A stretch of DNA of 64,000 nucleotides from Xenoacremonium recifei (lineage: Eukaryota > Ascomycota > Sordariomycetes > Hypocreales > Nectriaceae), in assembly GCA_012184525.1 (NCBI GenBank), contig WOFQ01000007.1, positions 62,001-126,000 on the forward strand, read 5' to 3'. Shown one piece after another: positions 56,560 through 64,000 of the stretch. The translations under genes were made by a program, and so were the position numbers. Under the pieces are notes generated by a model that was not told the origin of the DNA, ran no database searches, and worked only from the letters and a program-made list of their open reading frames with translations. The stretch's first letter is position 1. Each line of letters starts with the position of its first letter.

Positions 56560-59450
56560 CAATCAATCTCTGTATGGTACCATTGTGCATGATGTAGGAG
56601 GCTGTAGAAAGCCCTCAGGTTTGGATATCGCGGTGCAGGAACCAGGTTTTTGAGGTGTACACGCAGGAAAACTCATTCATGGGATGGTCGAATGCAGGCA
56701 AAATTCAGCTGTGGTAGATGAGGATTTTGCGCTCGGGGCCACAAACAATATTTGACGCAAATTTATGATTGTTCCGTACCTTCCTCTGTGTCACCCGACC
56801 ATGTCAGTGATTCACGCACACGTGTACTAACTTTCAACTGCAGACGACACTACAGGCTTTGACTACCCGGTACTGCATGTTGCAAAATACGTGAATGTCG
56901 CGAAAACAAAATATATGGCTATGAAATGAGGAATGTTTGGCTCAAAGGTTTATATGCAAACGTACTGCGTAGCTTTGTTTGATTGCTGTTTTCGCTCGCC
57001 AATGTTTCGTTGCTTCGAATTTGTGACCGAGCCAGTCAACAGCGTTGTTTAAGGGAACACTACTACTTTCGGCCTTGCCAGAGATGTGAAAATTTGGGAC
57101 GTACTCTTTGCTCACTGGTGCACAAAGCCATCATGTCGTTTTCCATTGAGTTTCCCATGACTCTCGCGATTTGGAAGGGATGAGTTAGAACTAAGGAGAC
57201 ACTGTCACAAGAAGAAGATCAAAGGAGATTTACGCATGAATTGCTGAGTATCTTGATGAGAACCAACGTTGTCCTTCTTAATTTTCAGTATGATATATTT
57301 TATTTATCTTCATGATGTTGACTGTACAGTTCTAAGACTAGCTTCTTTAACCCATTTTCTCGACCGAGAGATTTGGTAACCATGTTGAGTAGCAATGATT
57401 GACTGAGTCCCAGCCTCGACATCCAGCCATTAAACCTACTCAGGCATTGCATCACTAAAATCAAGGCCAGAAGATCATCAAAGTCATCATCGCCCGAGCC
57501 GTTCCCTTACGAACTGGCCCAGTTCTCTCTGTTTTCGGAAACCCTCATTTACGGCGACGCACGAGTCATGCGCGTTGACTCTTCAGCCACTCCCTCGACC
57601 CGCGAAGCCGCTGCTCCGACTCAGCCTCATTTTGTCACTGATCGAGCGTAGATCTATCCAAGATGCCCGCGATCCGGCAGCCCGTTGAGTGAAGAGAGGC
57701 CTTGGAACGCGGGGGTTTACCACTGGGTACAGATGGGGCGGGCGATCAGCTGATAGAAAGTCTGTCCGCTAAAGTGAGCAAGCGTCCGAGGGAAATGTTC
57801 TCCAAAAGGCGCTGCGGGGAAAGAATTCCAGCAGCCATCAGGCCGATGTGTTTCCAGCAGAGGTATGAAGTATCAGATCCAGGTTGACAAGGACGAGCCC
57901 ACAACAACACTTGAGACCATCACGTGCATCTACCCTATCATCAAGAAACTCACCGGTATGTGTCTAAGCGTCTGAATCTGATCTGATCTCTCAGGCGGTC
58001 CAACGTCCATGTCATCGTGGCTGGACAGGCCATTCCCCCGCAACAGCCGGGGCGCCAGCAGATGCGGGGAAATTTCAGGGGCCCCAGCATTGGACTTTTC
58101 AGAAGGTCACGGGGGAGGCTAGAGAGCCGTTGGTCTCGTCCGCCCGGCCCTAGGGAACCGCAGCTGCATGAGTTGGCGGAGGGAGAGGGAGAGAGGAGAA
58201 GGAGACAAAGGATCGTCGAGCACGTGCTGGGAGCTGGAGGGAGGGTGATGAGAGTGGGAACAACTGTCCGCGGAATCGCTGTTGATTAGACAGTGCTACT
58301 GAGTGCGTCTTGGCTACCTGCGTGTGTCCATGGTAACATTAGCCATCTGCGATGACAGAACTTCTCTGGTTTATGATATCATTATTCAACTGCCGTGCTC
58401 AGTCTCAAAAACTGCGCCTCATGGTCTTTACTTTCTGTACAGTCTGATGAGAAACAAGGAGATCCGTCATCTCTGCTGAGCCCGCCCATCACCAACCCTC
58501 CTCTGTTCATGCTCCTGCCATTCCGTCATGCCAGGCTTATCCCAACCTCCCCGCTCTTAGGTGTTTGGATCATGTCTGTGCCGCAATTTTGAATACTGTT
58601 TGTCCATTCACATGGCCGGGATAACCCAGTACCAAGATGCCACAGATGTTTATCGCTCAAAACGTCCGCTCGCATGTCAGGCATGTTCCGTGCATGGAAA
58701 GATACCCAGGGCCGTAGCATCAGCGGGGTTCAGATACGCCGCATCGTACTATCGCAATCCGATAGCATGGATATCGTTTGATGTGGTGCTGCGGAATCGC
58801 GTTCCCGCTGTCTATTCCGGACTTTGGTTTGCGGCGCTCGCGTCTACTCGCGAGGCCGACGCTCCGCCTGGGTATGGACATAGAAGAAAAGTTGCCGACG
58901 ATGCCGACGCAATAGAGAGTGGACCATCCATTGAGAGTTTATCGTAGAATGCTCACCGATCTTCCGAGTTCTGTCGTAGAATGGTGAAGTCCCAAGTGCA
59001 TTATCTTTATCTTAGGAACCGAGTTGCGTATCTGCACCAACAGCTCATCTTTCAGTTCCTGGCGCACACAGGTTTTGAGAAGAGAAATATTGTTTTGAAC
59101 CTTTTCCTTTGTGTACATTTGATTTTGTTCACGGTATGTAGATTCTACATTAAAATTCGACAAACTCGTCGATAATCAAAATAGTGCCGCTCGCACATAC
59201 AACCCTCTTGATCCGACTGCTCGCTGTTTTCGAGACAGCCCGAGGGAAGACAGATGCCAATCTTTGACAAACACCCCAGTCCAGATATCAAGCCCAAGCT
59301 TTCCCGTTGAGTCGCGTTCGCCATTCTCTCGAACGCCCACGCACAGAAAATTCAAACAACTCCCCAGCCCCAGCTACTAGACAACATATCATCTTCACCC
59401 CTTTTTTACTCCATGTTGGGTGTCCCCTTAGGAAATGATGTAGACAGCGT
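56560..59450. other. 2.9 kb gene-poor region
   Basis: Between the F-box-like gene (start near its left end) and the 3' end of the acetate carrier. No complete gene is recognised. One short coding-like segment at 57865-57955 (MKYQIQVDKDEPTTTLETIT...) stands out. The rest is AT-rich around 57.2 kb and random-looking elsewhere. Confidence 0.5.
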
Positions 59451-60536
59451 TTAGTCGCGGCGCTCCTTTTCGCTCTTGCCCTTGATGACACTGGAGAGGT
59501 CGCCGACGGGAAGCTGGAAGGGGAAATCGACGACGGCGAGGAGGATAGCGATGAGGATGTACCAGCCGCAGAGACATGTGACGAAGCCGCAAGCACCACC
59601 ACCCTGTCAAATGAGTTAGTAATTGAATGGCCCAGGAGAAGGTCCACAAACTTACAATAGTGAGCTTGTTAGCAAGGTCAGCCTTGGAGGCATCACCATA
59701 GGCCAGAGTCCAGAAGGCAGCGGTGAGGAGGTAGAAGCAGATCTGGAGCGAGAAGAAGATGCCGACGAAAACGATGTTGGTTCGGAGGGCGCAAACGAGG
59801 AAGATGGTGCTTAGGATTCCCATGTACAACAGGAAGAAGCCTGCAGAACGCGTCAAGTCAATCTCTCGTATTCATCTTCATTCACCAAGCAACGACTTAC
59901 CAAAGCTAGCGTTGAAGCCAGTGGTCGAGAGACCATCAGCGGGCTTGGAGGGATCCGCGGAGTAGGTGGCGTAAGCAGCGAAGGCAGGGATGAGAGTCGC
60001 GCCGTAGGAGAACCAGAAACCGCCAAAGGTGCAGAAGACGACAGCCGGGAAGCTGTTTCCGAGAACCCACTCAAGGATACCACCGATGAGCATGAGGAGA
60101 CCGCCCATGAAGACATAGGGACCGCTGAAACGTGTTTGTTAGTAGGAGATGGGCATCGATTGATAGAGGCAGACGTACTTGCTAGCAGCACCGCTGCCAC
60201 CGGCGCCTCGCCAGCCCATGAGATCATTGGACAGGGGCGTGAAGGCAAGGAGGAAACCGACGAGGGCACTGTCACAATTTGTTAGCTTCTTGATGCACCG
60301 CGTGTAAAATCGATGGAACTGTTGATGGGGACGTACATGGGAGTCGGGTTACCAAAGGTCTTTCGCAGGTCGCCCTTAACAACATTGGGGGGCGACAGGT
60401 ACAGCTTCTCAAACAGCTCGGGGCTCATGGAAACGCTGGCAGCAGAGCGGAACTGCTTGAGGGCCTCCATGCGGTTGGCCTCGACATCATAGTTGCCATT
60501 CTGCTTGTTGAGCTCGGAGTGTTCGGTAGAAGCCAT
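59451..60536 (-). CDS. GPR1/FUN34/YaaH family acetate transporter
   Basis: Plasma-membrane acetate/H+ carrier of the AceTr family (fungal AcpA/Ady2 type), used for growth on acetate and related to ammonium export. Five exons: 60536-60337, 60268-60179, 60124-59901, 59840-59656 and 59603-59451, with introns of 52-68 nt, giving 283 aa. The hydrophilic N terminus ends in the family motif FGNPTPIALVGFLLAFTPLS, the NPxP signature. Six membrane segments follow, including YVFMGGLLMLIGGILEWVLG, FFLLYMGILSTIFLVCALRT and YILIAILLAVVDF. The C-terminal tail is charged (KGKSEKERRD). Its promoter carries several CTGGGG motifs and its leader a perfect 22-bp tandem duplication. Confidence 0.92.
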
Positions 60537-60541
60537 GGTGA

Positions 60542-60585
60542 TTGTAAGGGAAGCCGTGATGATTTGTAAGGGAAGCCGTGATGAT
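60542..60585. repeat. Perfect 22-bp tandem duplication in the acetate-carrier leader
   Basis: Two identical 22-bp units, 60542-60563 and 60564-60585, lie head to tail starting 6 bp upstream of the carrier's ATG (minus strand). Identity of all 22 positions suggests a recent duplication. Read on the sense strand the units contain no ATG. Confidence 0.95.
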
Positions 60586-60787
60586 TGGAAGGGTCTAATC
60601 TCGTGAAGACACACGGGTCGAGGTGTTGTCACGCTCTTCAAAGAGATGTTGGGGGTATAGAAGACAAGTGATGAAAGGGAAGACGGGGGTATCTCAGGTG
60701 ATGCTTGTAGAGGAAAAGACCCAGGCCAATGCAGAACAGAAACCACAGGAATCAAGATGGGGAAGAAGAACGGGATGGGGGACGCGA

Positions 60788-60795
60788 CTTATATC
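60788..60795 (-). promoter_or_regulatory. TATA-like element of the acetate carrier gene
   Basis: Read on the minus strand, GATATAAG lies about 250 bp upstream of the start codon. It is a plausible TATA box by position only. Confidence 0.4.
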
Positions 60796-60865
60796 AATCA
60801 GACCATAGGGGACATGGGGCAAGGACATGGGGGATCGTGAAGAGAGCGGCCAGCTGGTGCTGAAC

Positions 60866-61013
60866 CTGGGGGAACGGGCTGGGGAGAGGAGACACCTTTC
60901 CTGGGGCATCTTAGGGCCTTCAGCGTCCCCCAGAAATCGCAGATTGGCACGAAAGGAGAGGCGCCACCCTTTGATCCGGCGCCATGATCCATTGTGACCA
61001 GGGGTTCCTGGGG
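60866..61013. promoter_or_regulatory. Cluster of CTGGGG (CreA-type) motifs
   Basis: CTGGGG occurs at 60866, 60879, 60901 and 61008, and once inverted at 60928-60933. All fit SYGGRG, the consensus of the carbon-repressor CreA/CRE1. They lie 330-480 bp upstream of the acetate carrier start. Glucose repression is therefore plausible but inferred. Confidence 0.45.
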
Positions 61014-63708
61014 TGGTAGCGGTGGTGATGCTTGTTGGGAGCCTCAGGCTGTCAAGCTTGTTCACTTCTGCTATCAAACAACAAGTCACGGATCTCCACC
61101 ACTAGGGAGACGGGAGACCAGGAGTAAAGGAGGGGGACGATCGCCCCATCGCCGCCTGTCCGTGAGAGGCCGGGCCTGCTGGGCTGCATAACTTGGAGGA
61201 GAGTTGTGTATGAATGGATGGACGTCTGGGCGCCCGGGGCATCCGCAACGAGTCAAGCCGGGCCTGAAACCCGTGTCTAGGACTCATCTCTGAGAGCGAG
61301 AAAGGCTGTCCCACTTGGGCTCTTCTCCGTTTGCGGGGGACCAGTTGGAGTCCCCAGACCAGCATGTGAGGGCATCCCCACACGATCCCTTGGCCCGAAG
61401 CTCGCGGAGAGGAGACCAGACCAACCAGAAGACAGCTAGTTGGGACGGACAACGAATCGAATACGCCTCACCGTCCCAGCGGGTGCGGAGTCTGGCGAGT
61501 GTCTAGCAGGGGCAGAGGAATGTCCAGACGCCGCTTGTTGGGGATTGATCGCTGGACCTTCTGTCGACACACACACTCATTGACTGACTGACAGTGGAGG
61601 CTGCTGCCAGCAGTGGGCTCGGTTGGCCGGAGGATGATCCTTGGAGACCGCCGCAGCAGAACGTGGAGGAGGCCTGGCCAGCAAAGCCTGGACACTAACG
61701 GAGACGGGCGCTTGCGCTGCTGGACACCCGCTGGACTCTGCAATTGGCTGGATTCAGGGCCCTCGTCTTCGCTCTCTGGGCGAGGAGAAGGGGGAATGAG
61801 GAGAGCAGGAAGAGGAGAAGCGGAGAGACAGCCCAGATCCCAGATCTGCCATGCAGCGGAGACTAACAGCTAACAGTGGCCGCAACTCGACTCCTCACGA
61901 CCACAACTTCTGCTTGTCTTCCCGTCTGCCAGCAGCAACTCGTCACGACCCAACAAAAAGCCCAGGACTCGCCAGAGTTCTCTGCTAGTGAAACCCGCGC
62001 GTCACCCTGTCCAGTCCATCCACGCTCTTCCGCACCGGACAGCTCTGGATTGGGCCGGTCATCATTGTCCCTCCTCCGCAATTGTGTCTTCGAGCAAAAA
62101 CGCGGAACCGCAATTGTGCATGATGGCACCCCAATCCCGGACTGTAAGGGGTTAAGCCCGTCCCGTCCGCCGGCGCCTCGTAGCCCCAGCGATCTTTTCC
62201 CCCAGGCCCATTTTCCATCGCCCATCGTCAGAGAGAGACTTTTGGCCAAGGAACAGCAAAAGTCAGGAATATCGAGGCTCGTCCCATCGCGGCGGCGGAC
62301 TGTTGTGACTCCGGCGCCGGGCTCGGGGATTTGCTCGTCCGCCGGGATGTCAGCAAGCATGCGTCAGATCAGGCTCAAGGTCCCAGGCGTTCTGGAGATC
62401 CTCCCTTGTCCCAGACAGATGGCTGGACTTCTCTCTGCCCCCGTGAACCAGGTCATGGGAGACTTGCTGCTTTATCGTGACTCGTTCGAGTAGAGTCCAG
62501 GCCCTCGAGTGACAGACAGCCTCAACAGACTACGACTTCGTACTTACGCCAATCCCCAGACTCCCGTGCTGTCATCTCAAAGCTGCCCCGTGTCAAGCGC
62601 CCGCAACGCATCAACAGAACCCCATCTCCCCCAGAAAAAATCGCCTGATCTCTCCCCAGGTTTTCCATCTCAAGGCCAACCCCATTCCCGCTCCTCTCCA
62701 TGCGTACATAAGTTGCTGTCCACCGCTCGCTACATCAGCTGCCGAACGGGCGCTGCCCGAATGGCATTGCATGAGAAAAGATGGGAACCGCAACAGTTCA
62801 TTGAGCCATTGCGGTCTTTTCCGCTTCCCAGCTCGGAGACTCTCCGCCCATCCTCAGGGGCAGAGCAGAAATTGCCAGACTCAATTTTTAGGCGGCGGAT
62901 AGGGCGCCTTCTGTTTACATAATTTTCTTATTCTGGTAGGGCAATGCAACGTCTGTGGATGCGTGCGGCCATGGGCCAAGGGAAAAAGAAAAGAAAGAGA
63001 GCGAGGGCTGAAATTAGCTTACAAGGAGACCGGAGCTAGATTCGTCCATTACTGTCGACAAGGGCGACAGAAGGACATCCATCGCTCGCTGGATAGGTGT
63101 GAGTCTGGCCAGTGCCAGCAGCTGTCCTCGCGGTACAGTCTACGAACTATCAACATGCATTCTCTCCATGGCAGTACCAGAACCTAGAGTTACAATTGGA
63201 AACGCGAAATGCAACATATACTTCCTTAAAGCCCATCTTGCTACCACCTCCTCCCATAATACCGCCTTGCTAACCGTGTAAGACTAACTAGGCTCTGAAA
63301 CACAGCATTCTGTGGCGACACGTACAACACCACACTTCGGACGAAGCACCCATCATCCCAACCCTACATAACGTTTATCCTGTCTTTTTAAAAATTCCCA
63401 GATCTAATTGATATAGATTCGCCTTGTTCCTGACGATCCATTCTCTGCCATCTCAATCGCGAGTCATCGACCCGCCAAATCGCCATCCTCTCGATGTCAT
63501 CGTCATAGAGTCGCGAAACCGTCATGGAACCACTCTTCACGCCGCGACGTCATCTTGAATGGCAAATACACAAAACAAGAGGCTGAAACGAGGCGAATTG
63601 ATAGAGTTGTCGATATTGCAAACAATCATTGTACCTCTAAACAAGCTCAATCAGCTCTGAGTGTCTGTAATCAGTCTGCTTGTCTTCAACACCATTCCGA
63701 CCATCATC

Positions 63709-64000
63709 ATGCGCCAGATCCCTATCTTACCCGTCCTCGGCGGCACCACAGTGCTCGGCACTGCTCTATACCTAACTGCCCGGCCGAACCCGCGCCCTTC
63801 GCCGGTCCAACAGCGCCGCGAAGCCAGCGAAGCCAAACGCAATGAGGGCCTGTCAGGCGCAGGCGTCGGCCTCAACGCCACCACCGGCGGCCATGAGCTC
63901 AGCGCCGTAACTCCACGCGGAACTCCATCACCATCGGCTCCTTCAGACGTTCCCCGTGAGAAGCTCCCTTCTGGTGGCGTTGGAGGTGGTTATGGCGCCG
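63709..64000 (+). CDS. Single-pass membrane-anchored protein, N-terminal part (cut by window edge)
   Basis: From the ATG at 63709 the frame stays open to the window end (97 codons). The N terminus has one hydrophobic segment (IPILPVLGGTTVLGTALYLTA), which could be a membrane anchor or a mitochondrial/ER targeting signal. It is followed by a basic, Arg/Ala/Glu-rich stretch and a Gly/Ser/Pro-rich low-complexity region. I do not recognise the family, and with the rest outside the window no function can be given. The coding call rests on the open frame, the codon-like composition and the hydrophobic start. Confidence 0.6.
   Translation, partial: MRQIPILPVLGGTTVLGTALYLTARPNPRPSPVQQRREASEAKRNEGLSGAGVGLNATTGGHELSAVTPRGTPSPSAPSDVPREKLPSGGVGGGYGA

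Larger units (their letters stand above)
60537..63708. other. 3.2 kb divergent intergenic region
   Basis: Upstream DNA shared by the acetate carrier (minus) and the gene cut by the right edge (plus). The proximal 500 bp is the carrier promoter, with a TATA-like element and repeated CTGGGG. The remaining 2.5 kb has no recognisable gene. A 205-codon frame at 61876-62493 looks random. Confidence 0.5.

Noticed and set aside
61876..62493. 205-codon plus-strand frame between the acetate carrier and the right-edge gene
   Set aside because: Pro/Ser/Arg-rich without recognisable features; looks like random reading of C-rich intergenic DNA.

Overview
The window is nuclear DNA of a filamentous ascomycete (Pezizomycotina). 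I favour Sordariomycetes, but that is inference from overall protein resemblance, not a placement. The evidence for a fungus is short introns (about 49-190 nt) with GTRNGT-type donors, two intron-containing tRNA-Gly genes, and fungal protein families. No mobile element, CRISPR array, rRNA or phage-like feature was recognised. Gene models were built by hand by joining reading frames at splice sites, so internal exon borders are predictions.

Left part (1-13.2 kb): the 5' end of the 26S proteasome ATPase Rpt6 (minus); a Vnx1-like vacuolar cation/H+ exchanger (plus); a secreted Lys/Glu-rich protein of unknown function (minus); a tandem pair of tRNA-Gly(GCC) genes; a pectin lyase; and an HSL-type alpha/beta hydrolase with a large disordered insert.

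Central part (13.2-31.3 kb): glutamate decarboxylase after a 3.5 kb gap, then a dense block of conserved genes: acetylornithine aminotransferase, Atg27, SAGA subunit Spt20, a Pex22-like protein and eIF2B-gamma.

Right part (31.3-64 kb): gene-poor. A C2H2 zinc-finger transcription factor sits alone between an 8.6 kb and a 4.4 kb gap. It is followed by an F-box-like/LRR protein and a GH12 endoglucanase. A 5.9 kb gap leads to an uncharacterised F-box-like gene, a 2.9 kb gap to a GPR1/FUN34/YaaH acetate transporter, and a 3.2 kb gap to a membrane-anchored protein cut by the right edge.

The genes do not form one pathway. Pectin lyase and GH12 glucanase point to use of plant cell walls; the acetate carrier, GAD and Pex22-like protein fit carbon and nitrogen flexibility; the rest is housekeeping. 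I found no convincing new multi-gene system. The best leads are the isolated transcription factor with an uORF-bearing leader, the covarying tandem tRNA pair, a perfect 14-bp hairpin near 44.6 kb, a perfect 22-bp tandem duplication beside the acetate-carrier start codon, the secreted Lys/Glu-rich protein, and two possible unrecognised or decayed coding segments at 51.5 and 57.9 kb.
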